Shown in pieces: positions 50,855-60,284 of a stretch of DNA of 64,000 bases. Origin of the DNA: Sipunculus nudus (taxonomy: Eukaryota > Annelida > Sipuncula > Golfingiida > Sipunculidae); NCBI GenBank assembly GCA_026874595.1, contig CM049309.1:67934926-67998925 (forward strand). Direction: 5' to 3'. Positions within the stretch are counted from its first letter, which is position 1; each line of letters opens with the position of its first letter. The notes under the pieces are model-generated. The model ran no database searches. It was not told where the DNA came from and saw only the letters and a program-made list of their open reading frames with translations. A program made the position numbers and the translations under genes.

Positions 50855-51589
50855 GTGAGTATCTAATAAGCAGTAAAAATTCATTCGTTTTGACAGTCTA
50901 TATACAGTAGTACCTTGTTATATAACCCAAACAACTGTCACCAAGCATTGCTCTTTACTGCTCCCCACATGAAACAATTACCTCTGTCACTTTAGGCTTG
51001 ATTGAATCAATGTTTTACCGTATGATGTGAAATATGGGGAGGAGGAAGTGAAATATGGGGAGGAGATGAATGTAATGATATAGAGAGAGTACAAACTAAA
51101 TTTTGCAAGTTTCTGCTTAACCTGAATTCATCAGCACCAAATGCTGCTGTCTTGGGTGAATGTGGAAGACTTCCAGTTAAATTTTATTGTACATACTTAT
51201 GTCATGCAAAAATGTCTATGCTTTGAATAACTTGGCAATGTATATACACCACTCTTTCAGAAAAAGAGACCTGTATATTAACCAAGGATTAGGGTAACAC
51301 TGTGCTGATATATGGAAAACACTTGCTCAAGCTTAAAACTGAAACAATCTAGCTTTGAATGGTTACATGCACAAATCACTATCCAATAACAAGAACTCCA
51401 TACTGAAAAATTATTATTGTAAAACATACTTCTGGTGACATATATTCACATTTATTCATTGTATGTTTCCTACATTTATAATGTAGTAGATTTGCTTTAC
51501 AAATAAGCTACCTATTTTTGGGCTGTTATATAATAATCCTGGAGTCTCATGTTTCTTATTTACTTCATTAGTGGTTAGAGATAAATGGA

Positions 51590-52145
51590 GTTGATACACT
51601 TATCTCATTATAAATGGAAGCACTTACATTACCTAGCAGTTGCAGAGTGTGTTGATAAAATGTCATATGTCATTGTAAAGAGTTCATTAATTGTTTTCAG
51701 TAGGCGTAACAATGTTGTTTTCATTTACTGGTGTATTGTAAGTCTTACACACAGACATACGAACTGTTGGAATTTATTATTTTTTTTATTCGTTTTGAGA
51801 CAATCTGTTATTTAAAATTGTAATATTAGTTGATTTATAATGCATGTGTATCACTAAAATTAAGATAAAGTCTAGTTGATACACTTATCTGATGGTAGAT
51901 GGCAGCACTTACACTGCCTTGCGATTTCAGCGTCTTAGTTTGTATTGTGCCCTCTTCATGTGTGCAAGCTAAGCGTTCATTGTTATCCAGGACATGTTAT
52001 AATGTTGTTCATTTATTCATATATGTAAGCCTTACACACATATTTGCAAACTGTTGGAATATTTTTCAAATTATTTTTATTTATTACCTTTTTGTACCAA
52101 TTTGTTTCAGTTGATTTTTAACGCATGTGCATCGCCAAGGTTAAG
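51590..52145 (+). repeat. Diverged tandem duplication, ~280 bp unit, two copies
   Basis: GTTGATACACTTATCT, GGAAGCACTTACA/GGCAGCACTTACA, AACAATGTTGTT, TAAGTCTTACACACA, GAACTGTTGGAAT and GCATGTGTATCACTAA recur in the same order in 51590-51872 and 51873-52145. The identity is about 70%. It fills much of the intron before the GPPGARG exon and is not coding. Confidence 0.75.
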
Positions 52146-52281
52146 CACCACAAATTATCATGGAAAGTGATGTTATGTTGATTATATGGTTCTATGGGCC
52201 AGAGGCCTTTATACTTGAATAAACTATTTATTATTTTTATATTATTATTATTATTTCTTACCATAATCATCTTGATTTCAG

Positions 52282-52335
52282 GGACCTCCTGGAGCACGGG
52301 GACCTGTTGGACCACCTGGAAATCCAGGAATACCA
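52282..52335 (+). CDS. Collagen triple-helix exon, 54 bp
   Basis: 18 codons, phase 0, between TTGATTTCAG and GTAAGA: GPPGARGPVGPPGNPGIP, six perfect Gly-X-Y triplets. Pro at Y positions is a likely prolyl-4-hydroxylase target. The exon sits 140 bp after a diverged 280-bp tandem duplication in the preceding intron. Confidence 0.95.
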
Positions 52336-52822
52336 GTAAGAATATGCTTGGTTACCTGTAATGCTTTTATAACAGTCAAATAAAAAATGGGCCAATATTC
52401 ATACATTGTAATGTTGTGAAACATCACCAATAATATCAACCATGGCTTTCAATTGATCTTCATTAAAAATATGATTATTGTGTATGTAGTTTAGAGAATA
52501 ATATTCTCCAAAGCAATGTTTCTTCTGTTACAGGTGAAGGTATATTTTAAGGCAGGTAACACTTCGTCAGAATATGTGCAGCAGTTACAATTGGCACATT
52601 TGATACATATTGATACATTAGAACCACAGATTGTTAATGTGAATAATATACAGGACAAAGTCGAAAAAAAAATCCCCAAGCGTCTAAATTATGTGTCATG
52701 CTGCTCCTGTTATTATCAACAGTGAAGTTGTGTGTGACCCCTACAATCAGTCTTATTCTATATTATGTCTTAAGTTGCCTTCATGTTAAAAAACATAATT
52801 GACTATGGCCCAAAAAAAAAAA

Positions 52823-53140
52823 AGGTTTGGTTCTCAGGCACTTTTTTCAGAAATCAGTGTGCGAGGGCATTTTTTTTTTTTTGGTATGTTCAATAAAGAT
52901 GTCATATGATTAGGGATAAGCATTAGAATAACATAATTGTTTTGCTAACACAGGTAAAATCACTACATTACAAAGGAAATCTAATCTAAATTGTATTATT
53001 TTATCTTCTTGAAAGATATGTCCGAGCAGTTGGAGGTCAAAATTGGTAAGATTCTATTGAAAATCAAAATCAGAATTTTTTTTTTTTGGGGGGGGGGGGA
53101 GGTAATAAATTGATGCACGCGGTGCTTGAGAACCTTACCT
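52823..53140. mobile_element. 318-bp MITE-like element with 19-bp inverted ends
   Basis: Left end AGGTTTGGTTCTCAGGCAC (52823-52841) and right end GTGCTTGAGAACCTTACCT (53122-53140) are inverted repeats with 3 mismatches in 19. The inside is AT-rich with T and G runs and has no reading frame. It lies in the intron between two 54-bp collagen exons. No target duplication is obvious because the left flank is poly-A. Family unknown to me. Confidence 0.7.
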
Positions 53141-53374
53141 CTCTTTTCTTGGCCTAGTATTGTTCATTTTGCTTGATTTTATGCCAAATGTTTATTTAAT
53201 ATTGGCAAATAAGTCTTTTTATGAAGAGTTACCTACCTAAATGTTGACCTCACATGAAAATAATGAGCAGTTGATGGATAACAAACTTGAACAGGATGTT
53301 ACATATGTAGACTAGTACAAGCTATTGGCTGTTATATTAACCTCACATTTAATCAATGCACCTTTACCTTTCAG

Positions 53375-53428
53375 GGCCTCCAAGGAGTGGATGGTCCACC
53401 AGGACCTGCTGGTGCCCCTGGAGTACCT
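53375..53428 (+). CDS. Collagen triple-helix exon, 54 bp
   Basis: 18 codons, phase 0, between TTACCTTTCAG and GTGAGT: GLQGVDGPPGPAGAPGVP, six perfect triplets. It follows an intron that carries a 318-bp MITE-like inverted-end element. Confidence 0.94.
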
Positions 53429-53879
53429 GTGAGTTCACAAATATGAGTGCAGTTCCAAATATGGCCTCCAGGGGTCACTATCTCACAAATTGAGCAATTG
53501 CCACTCCCTTTTGGTGTATCACTGAGAAACCAAAATTGATTAAATGTGATATTGTGTTAAATATTGTCAATGGATGTATAACTTAACATCATAGCAGATG
53601 GCGACTGGGGGTGGGGTGGGAAGTAGCAAATTAAAGATACAGTACTGTAAATTTGAAAAAAAAGTTAAAATAGGTCTTATGACCAACTGAATACATATGT
53701 ATACTGATGCATAGAAAGTATCTGTTGTTTGTGTGAATTTAGCTTTCCACACCACTAAATTTAATATTATTATTGGCAAATATCTTAAAAGGGTCAAAGA
53801 TGTGTCCACTTACCAGCAATTTAAAAGACCATTTTCCTTTTTGCTAGTTAACATTTATTTTTGATAATATGTTTTACAG

Positions 53880-53930
53880 GCTCAGCCTCTTCCGGGTAAA
53901 AAAGGTGAACCCGGCCCAGCAGGAGTGAAG
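53880..53930 (+). CDS. Collagen triple-helix exon, 51 bp, with interruption
   Basis: 17 codons, phase 0, between TATGTTTTACAG and GTTACC: AQPLPGKKGEPGPAGVK. The first five residues (AQPLP) lack Gly and break the repeat; four triplets follow. The length is one codon short of 54 bp. Short interruptions of this sort are normal in FACIT collagens and act as bends. The donor AAG|GTTACC is weaker than its neighbours. Confidence 0.85.
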
Positions 53931-54278
53931 GTTACCTTTTTATTTCCTCTATAACTGAAGAGTCAAGCCGCTACTAGATCAACCACATCAAATAATCTTA
54001 TAAAAAATTTTTAATGAGGTTTTTCTAAAAATGAAATGTCATATTCTAATGTTTGCTTTCATTCTGATCTAACAGGTAAAATCTGCTATTTTTTTCACGC
54101 TATCATTAATTCAAAATTTTTTAACAATCCATAAGTCTGTTTACTATTGTATATAAGTAATTTTTCATTAAAATATACATTTGCAAATGTAATTGTTTAT
54201 TTTTCCCGATTAAACAAAGTGAGACATTTTTAGTTTTGTTCAAGCTGAAGTTTTACTGTTTCTTTCATTGCCCACCAG

Positions 54279-54341
54279 GGAGAACAAGGTGATCCTGGAA
54301 AACCAGGACCTGCAGGACCCACTGGAAAACCTGGAAAGTCT
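54279..54341 (+). CDS. Collagen triple-helix exon, 63 bp, at the edge of a minisatellite
   Basis: 21 codons, phase 0, after TTGCCCACCAG: GEQGDPGKPGPAGPTGKPGKS, seven triplets. The donor is TCT|GTAGGT. The last 11-12 bases of the exon (codons for P-G-K-S) and its donor form the first copy of a 56-bp repeat that continues for about 1.4 kb. Splicing at the first donor keeps the frame; reading on meets a TAA within about 25 bases. An alternative GT four bases on (TCTGTAG|GTACCA) would break the frame with the next exon. Confidence 0.87.
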
Positions 54342-55790
54342 GTAGGTACCACCCTGTTACTGCATTAAGTATTAAATAAAAAAACCCTGGAAAGTCTGTA
54401 GGTACCACCCTGTTACTGCATTAAGTATTAAATAAAAAAACTTCGGAAAGTCTGTAGGTACCACCCTGTTACTGCATTAAGTATTAATATTAAAAAACCT
54501 GGAAAGTCTGTAGGTACCACCCTGTTACTGCATTAAGTATTAATATAAAAAAACCTGGAAAGTCTGTAGGTACCACCCTGTTACTGCATTAAGTATTAAT
54601 ATTAAAAAACCTGGAAAGTCTGTAGGTACCACCCTGTTACTGCATTAAGTATTAAATAAAAAAACCCTGGAAAGTCTGTAGGTACCACCCTTTTACTGCA
54701 TTAAGTATTAAATAAAAAAAACCCGGAAAGTCTGTAGGTACCACCCTGTTACTGCATTAAGTATTAATATTAAAAAACCTGGAAAGTCTGTAGGTACCAC
54801 CCTGTTACTGCATTAAGTATTAAATAAAAAAAACCTGGAAAGTCTGTAGGTACCACCCTTTTACTGCATTAAGTATTAAATAAAAAAACCCCGGAAAGTC
54901 TGTAGGTACCACCCTGTTACTGCATTAAGTATTAAATAAAAAAACCCTGGAAAGTCTGTAGGTACCACCCTGTTACTGCATTAAGTATTAATATTAAAAA
55001 ACCTGGAAAGTCTGTAGGTACCACCCTGTTACTGCATTAAGTATTAAATAAAAAAACCCTGGAAAGTCTGTAGGTACCACCCTGTTACTGCATTAAGTAT
55101 TAATATTAAAAAACCTGGAAAGTCTGTAGGTACCACCCTGTTACTGCATTAAGTATTAAATAAAAAAAACCTGGAAAGTCTGTAGGTACCACCCTTTTAC
55201 TGCATTAAGTATTAAATAAAAAAAAAACCCGGAAAGTCTGTAGGTACCACCCTGTTACTGCATTAAGTAATAATATTAAAAAACCTGGAAAGTCTGTAGG
55301 TACCACCCTGTTACTGCATTAAGTATTAAATAAAAAAACCCTGGAAAGTCTGAAGGTACCACCCTGTTACTGCATTAAGTATTAATATTAAAAAACCTGT
55401 AAAGTCTGTAGGTACCACCCTGTTACTGCATTAAGTATTAAATAAAAAAAACCTGGAAAGTCTGTAGGTACCACCCTTTTACTGCATTAAGTATTAAATA
55501 AAAAAAAAAACGGAAAGTCTGTAGGTACCACCCTGTTACTGCATTAAGTATTAAATAAAAAAACCCTGGAAAGTCTGTAGGTACCACCCTGTTACTGCAT
55601 TAAGTATTAATATTAAAAAACCTGGAAAGTCTGTACATACCACCCTGTAACTGCATTAAGTATTAATATAAAAAAACCTTGAAAGTCTGTAGGTACCACC
55701 CTGTTACTGCATTAAGTATTAATATTAAAAAACCTGGAAAGTCTGTACGTACCTCCCTGTTACTGCATTAAGTATTAATATAAATTAAAC
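54330..55790 (+). repeat. 56-bp minisatellite containing a collagen exon end and 5' splice site, about 26 copies
   Basis: The motif GGAAAGTCTGTAGGTACC recurs every 56 bp (for example at 54333, 54389, 54445, 54501, 54557, 54613 and last near 55736). Each unit holds the exon tail (CCTGGAAAGTCT), the donor GTAGGTACC, then a linker with CCCTGTTACTGCATTAAG and an A-rich end. Two linker types (AAATAAAAAAA and ATATTAAAAAA) and a CCCTTTTACT variant recur in blocks, pointing to higher-order duplication. Units are over 90% alike by eye, so the array is young or homogenised. The last few units carry altered donors (GTACATACC, GTACGTACC). Confidence 0.97.
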
Positions 55791-56378
55791 CTTAATGCAT
55801 GTTATTTCCATATAAAATATTTTAAATATTCTGGTGAAAGGATTTGAAATGTAGACATGTAAATTTAGTCCTGCTTATTCCTGGACAGTGAAGTTTAATT
55901 ATAAGCTCTGCGATGAATTATTATTGTCTATGCCAAGGGACAATTTTGAGACTGTTATAGCATTTGCTGAAAATGTCGAAGGTAATGTCACATAATCTTA
56001 TCTAGTTAAAATTCTTCTTATAATCTATTCCACAATTGGTGGGGTGACCATCAGTTTTCATGGGTACTTTTTACAAAGAGAGTGCTTTTGAGAGATTCCA
56101 TCCCATTGAATGAATCAGGTCCTCAGGCGGTTAAATACAGTTTATTTATATCTCTTTAATTCTGAAGGACTTGGCAGAGAACCAGAGGACCCACAAAAAT
56201 TCCTCAGTTGTGATCAGTGGTGTAGTTTTCAAGTTAGATGTGTTGGTTAAGGTTTGATCTATTACTTATAAGTGGCTTTTATTATACTTGAATTTTTGGT
56301 GGCAAAACAATGGATGTTCAATGTGTTTGAAAAATTTATATCAGTAAGATCATTATTATGTCAAATATGTGCTTAAAG
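55791..56378. other. Intron after the minisatellite
   Basis: Ordinary AT-rich intron from the end of the 56-bp array to the VKGEKG exon. Confidence 0.6.
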
Positions 56379-56438
56379 GTTAAAGGAGAGAAGGGAGACC
56401 CAGGAGCAACAGGAGTTCCAGGGGCTGACGGAATACAG
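56379..56438 (+). CDS. Collagen triple-helix exon, 60 bp
   Basis: 20 codons, phase 0, between ATGTGCTTAAAG and GTGATA: VKGEKGDPGATGVPGADGIQ. The first two residues (VK) precede six Gly-X-Y triplets, so the junction with the previous exon is a small interruption (GKS-VK-GEK). The acceptor pyrimidine tract is poor, so the true start could differ by a few bases, but the frame is fixed by the donor and by the following phase-0 exon. Confidence 0.85.
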
Positions 56439-57210
56439 GTGATAATTTAAATATTCTCTGTTCCAACACCACACCTGTTCCTGTCCACATAATCTTTTTT
56501 CACAATATTACTTTCAAATTTATTTTGTTTGCTACAAAATATAAGCTTTCATGAAAGGAGGTTATGTGGTGATTTTTGATAATTTAAATAAGTTTGATAT
56601 ATATATATATTTAATTTGTGATACCTGGATAGCATTGACCTGTCATGAAAGAGCTGTAAAAACTATATTGTCATTTCAAAGGCCATATCTGTATATCATT
56701 TCAGATGACCATATCTGTATATATCATTGAAATGTAGGAGGGACATATTGGTGACATAACAAAAGTGTTCCATACAAATACCATTGTGTTGTCATCACTA
56801 TAAATCATCAAATCTGTCCAGTTCAAGATTGTCAGCTTAGCTCATCACTGAAACATTGCAAGACCATATATATCTTCAGTCAAATTCCTTTTTAAGTTAA
56901 TAATAAGGAATTAATACAGGAGAGTATTATTTTGCTCATAGATACTTTTGTCTGATTGAAAGTAAGCTTTAGTGCATTAGAAAAAATTACCACACAAACC
57001 AGGTGGACAAGGGTAAAGGAATAGTTGTTACACATTTATTTTATTCAATTTTTTAATCATTTTATTTATATCATTAGAATGTAGATTTCATCTGTTGGGT
57101 GGCTCGCTTGTAACAGCAAATTTTTAATGATAAATATGATATATCTACTCAAGTTTAAGGATTGAGATATGCTTTGAATATTAAATTGCTCGTCCTGTTA
57201 TACTCTCCAG

Positions 57211-57264
57211 GGACCCCCAGGTATTCAGGGTCCAGAGGGGCAGCCTGGTCCAAGGGGAGATAAG
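57211..57264 (+). CDS. Collagen triple-helix exon, 54 bp
   Basis: 18 codons, phase 0, between TACTCTCCAG and the consensus donor AAG|GTAAGT: GPPGIQGPEGQPGPRGDK. Six perfect triplets ending in GDK. Confidence 0.95.
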
Positions 57265-57875
57265 GTAAGTCTAACTTAGATACTTTAGTACCCTTTCAAC
57301 ACTTAAGATTTAATTGTATAAGTAATTTCATCAGACATATTAACTTATGTGTGAACACTTTATTCTGACATGACTGATAATCAGTGTAAAAAAAAAAAAA
57401 AATCTATGAAACAGCTGATAATCTGACATTTGATGTTTAACTGACAACCCTCAGCACTAATCTGACAACTCTGATGGTGAAGAATTCTTTTTGTTCACAT
57501 GTTAAAATATATAGATGGGTTTATCTATAGTACTCAGCTTTAAGACATTTTTATTTCATGTAGGAGTTCCTTTGAATATTACTTAAATTATGACTTAGTA
57601 CATTACTTCTTAACATTATTATTGAAATAGGTACATTTACTAAACATTGTCTTTTGATTAATTAATGTTAACAATGCCTGCTTGATTTTGAGGTATTTTT
57701 GCATTGTGTCATTTTCCATCTTTTTATCAGCTGTAAATTTATTTGTTGTGTCTTAAGTTAACCATGTGTTGTCACCTCAAATGTTACCCTTTCTGTATTT
57801 TCTACCTTACTTAACATGGACTGTGCGACTCAGTTGGAAAAATATGTTTAAATTCATGTTTCTCTATTACTTCAG

Positions 57876-57929
57876 GGAAGCATTGGAGACATTGGAAGAA
57901 CAGGGAAGAGGGGTTACAAAGGAGATAAA
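57876..57929 (+). CDS. Collagen triple-helix exon, 54 bp
   Basis: 18 codons, phase 0, between TATTACTTCAG and GTGAGA: GSIGDIGRTGKRGYKGDK. Six perfect triplets, proline-free and highly charged (GRT GKR GYK GDK), which should form a locally less stable, basic helix segment; GYKGDK offers a Lys at Y for hydroxylation and cross-linking. Confidence 0.93.
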
Positions 57930-58327
57930 GTGAGAGAATTTAATTACAATTGCGGACATACCAATAATTTGTTACAACAGTTATAAGTACTAATTTCAAA
58001 TAAAATACTGCTAAATGAAGAGTGCCATTTAATTGAATCCTTTACTGTTTGAATTTCCTAACTTTGTGAACTCCATTTTTTCACATTTTTTTATCCTTGA
58101 TAAATAAAACCACATTAGTATTACAGTAGAGCATTGATTTTCTGAATCATATGCTTGTTTAATCAATATATCATTTAATACATCAAAATTATTGTTAAAT
58201 ATACCTGGAAAATCAGAATCCATTAGTATTGTAGCAAATTCATATCATGCTGTAAACTAGAGCTTGGACCAGGAACTCAGAATTAAAGTAAAAAGGTTTT
58301 TATTTTTCAGAAAAACACTGTTCAGAT

Positions 58328-58553
58328 CAGGCGCGGGTCATGGATTTTTTGCAGGGAGGGGTCAGTGGGTGTCATGCATAAAAAATTGTAAAAAAAAAAA
58401 AAGGTTCTTGGTCGACAGCAGGGGAGGTCATGACCCCCAAAACCCCCCCATCATGCATAAGATTTGTCTTAAAAAAGGTCATTGATTGAGGGGGGGTGAC
58501 CCCCAAACCCCCCCCCCCCTCTGGGGGGTCACCCCCCTCTGGATCTGTGCCTG
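58328..58553 (+). mobile_element. MITE with CAGGGGCGGATCCAGG-type ends, copy 4
   Basis: Ends CAGGCGCGGGTCATGG and CTGGATCTGTGCCTG are imperfect inverted repeats. Inside, GGGAGGTCATGACCCCCAAA and GGGGGGTGACCCCCAAACCC are direct-repeat blocks. 226 bp, directly upstream of family B copy 3. Confidence 0.6.
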
Positions 58554-58579
58554 GTTTATATAAATGATGCTCTTATAAA

Positions 58580-59466
58580 CAAAGTTTTGCGGATACTATA
58601 TTTTTGACCTGGTTCCGCTGCGGCAGCATTTGTTTCCAGAATAGAACTCTGAGACCAATGGACAGATTTTTCTGAAACTTTACATGTTTATCGGGTCACA
58701 TGTGAACAGGTGCCAAAATATTTTGCGTTGACCTCAGACCTTTCCTCTCTCGAGTGCATCCATCTGTGCATCCGTCTGTTTTGACACCAGTAACCCACAT
58801 ATCTTCGGACTCGTTTGACCAATCAGGAAAACAATTTTCCACAAATTTAGCCCTTCGATAGCTTTATAACATACATAAGAAATGGTGGTGCAACAATTTT
58901 TGCACAGCATCCATCTGTTCATCTGCCTTGGGATAAAGTCACTCATATCTCTGAAGTGAATGGACTTACCTGCCTAAAATTTTGCATGTATATACATCTT
59001 GGATAGCTTTCTTGTTTTTGTCGCAGGGGGTGCCACCTACTTTCACATTCAGGCTGCAGACATCCAGGCTTATATCTTAGGACTGGTTTGACGTATACTC
59101 CTGAAATTTAGCAAGTGTATAGATCTTACATAGCTCTTTTATCATACACAAAACTGGTGGCGCCACTTGCAACCATTTTTGCACAGTGTCCATCTATTTG
59201 TCTGCTGTGGGATAAATTCACTCATATCTTGGCAGTGGTTTGACTTATCTGCCTAAGATTTTGCAGTTGTATACAACTTGGATAACTTTCTGGATTTTGT
59301 GGCAGGTGGTGCCACCTACATTCACATTTTGGCTGCAGACATCCATGCTAATATGCATCACATCTCTCTCTATTTCTCCTTGCCACTCAATCCATGCCTC
59401 ACTGCACCCGTCCTACTCTGGTTTCGGCGGATACACATAGTCGCTTGTTGACTACCCATACTCTAG
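58580..59466 (+). mobile_element. Helentron-like element, family B, copy 3 (5' end lost)
   Basis: Starts at AAAGTTTTGCGGATAC, missing the first GTATCCGCC arm, and ends GGCGGATAC, GTAGTCG-like hairpin, CTCTAG before TTTG. It holds about two 280-bp units, more diverged than the other copies (palindromes partly decayed to GGTGGTGCCACC). It lies in the intron before the last collagen exon and starts 27 bp after a MITE-like element, so that intron has at least two independent insertions. Confidence 0.78.
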
Positions 59467-59592
59467 TTTGTTATATAAATTGTGAATAGAGAATTAGCCA
59501 TATGTGTTAAATGTAATTGAAAACTCATTCCTATGGTGATATATAAAATCAGTAGTATGTTATGGTAATTCATTGTCAATTTTTATTTGTAG

Positions 59593-59655
59593 GGAGACAC
59601 AGGTGCAACTGGTGAGAAGGGTTTACCTGGACAGCCAGGAATCCCTGGAGAACGG
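59593..59655 (+). CDS. Collagen triple-helix exon, 63 bp (last in window)
   Basis: 21 codons, phase 0, between TTATTTGTAG and GTAGGA: GDTGATGEKGLPGQPGIPGER. Seven perfect triplets. No further Gly-X-Y exon is seen up to 64000; the following 4.3 kb is an intron filled by repeats, and the gene must continue beyond the window. Confidence 0.94.
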
Positions 59656-59683
59656 GTAGGAAAACCTTCAACCTTTATTACAT

Positions 59684-59736
59684 AATGATAATAATAATGA
59701 TAATAATAATAATAATAACAATAACAATAATAATAC
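59684..59736. repeat. (ATA)n/(ATAATG)n microsatellite
   Basis: ATAATAATAATGATAATAAT-type run beginning 28 bp after the last collagen exon. Confidence 0.9.
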
Positions 59737-60117
59737 CTCGAGGTAGAGGGGGGCAAGCCCATAGACATTGATATACCAGAATCATAACTTTAAATTTCAC
59801 TCATTGTTCGATAAGCAACCAGTGAAGACAATACAAAACTGATTTGATGTGTTCCTCTGGTAAGAATTCTAGCTGCCACATTCAAATACTTTGCAGGTAA
59901 TTCTATTGAGCATATGTTGCATATATGGTTCTAGAGGGGGGTGCAGGAGGTGGGTGCCCCCTCTTTTCCACATAAAAAATAAGTACTGAAAAAAAACAGT
60001 GCCTGATTTTGCGTGTGGTGTTGTATACTTTCTTGTACTTCTCAAGTGAGAGTAGGTCTACCACAACACCTGGCACACTTGTTTCTCTCTCAGTGCTGCC
60101 ACCCTTTACTTTTTAAA

Positions 60118-60225
60118 AGTAACAAACTATTTTCAGGATTTTGTGGCAGGTGGTGCCACCTACATTCACATTTTGGCTGCAGACATCCATGCCAATATGC
60201 ATCACATCTCTCTCTATTTCTATTT
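60118..60225 (+). repeat. Fragment of family B
   Basis: GGATTTTGTGGCAGGTGGTG through CATCACATCTCTCTCTATTTC repeats almost exactly the segment 59291-59376 at the end of copy 3. It is flanked by unrelated sequence and lacks both element ends. Probably a short duplication of the neighbouring copy. Confidence 0.7.
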
Positions 60226-60284
60226 CTCTATTTTTTCTTTTTTTAATACTTTTTCAAGGTTTAATACTTTTTTATACTTTTTTT

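Larger units (their letters stand above)
18018..59655 (+). other. Gene span: FACIT collagen, type IX alpha-1-like (partial)
   Basis: Sixteen exons with AG/GT borders and matching phases lie in order over 41.6 kb. The first part translates to a thrombospondin-N/laminin-G-like domain whose blocks line up with the NC4 domain of vertebrate collagen IX alpha-1 as I remember it: CPDIEDGDDDITG, FDFIAKYQLDK, FPYGLPPQFSF, LFDKNWHK, YVDC, FDLQWMSLDCDP, KCTEL. The second part is Gly-X-Y repeat in 54-bp-type exons. In vertebrates this chain decorates collagen II fibrils; in an invertebrate, a secreted fibril-associated extracellular matrix role is an inference. The signal-peptide exon is not identified and the 3' part lies outside the window. 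Other FACIT chains (XVI, XIX) are possible, but the NC4 match looks closest to IX. Introns carry most of the transposons in the window. Confidence 0.88.

Noticed and set aside
37750-55790. CRISPR-like arrays from regularly spaced repeats
   Set aside because: The units are contiguous tandem repeats without unique spacers, in an intron-rich animal gene.
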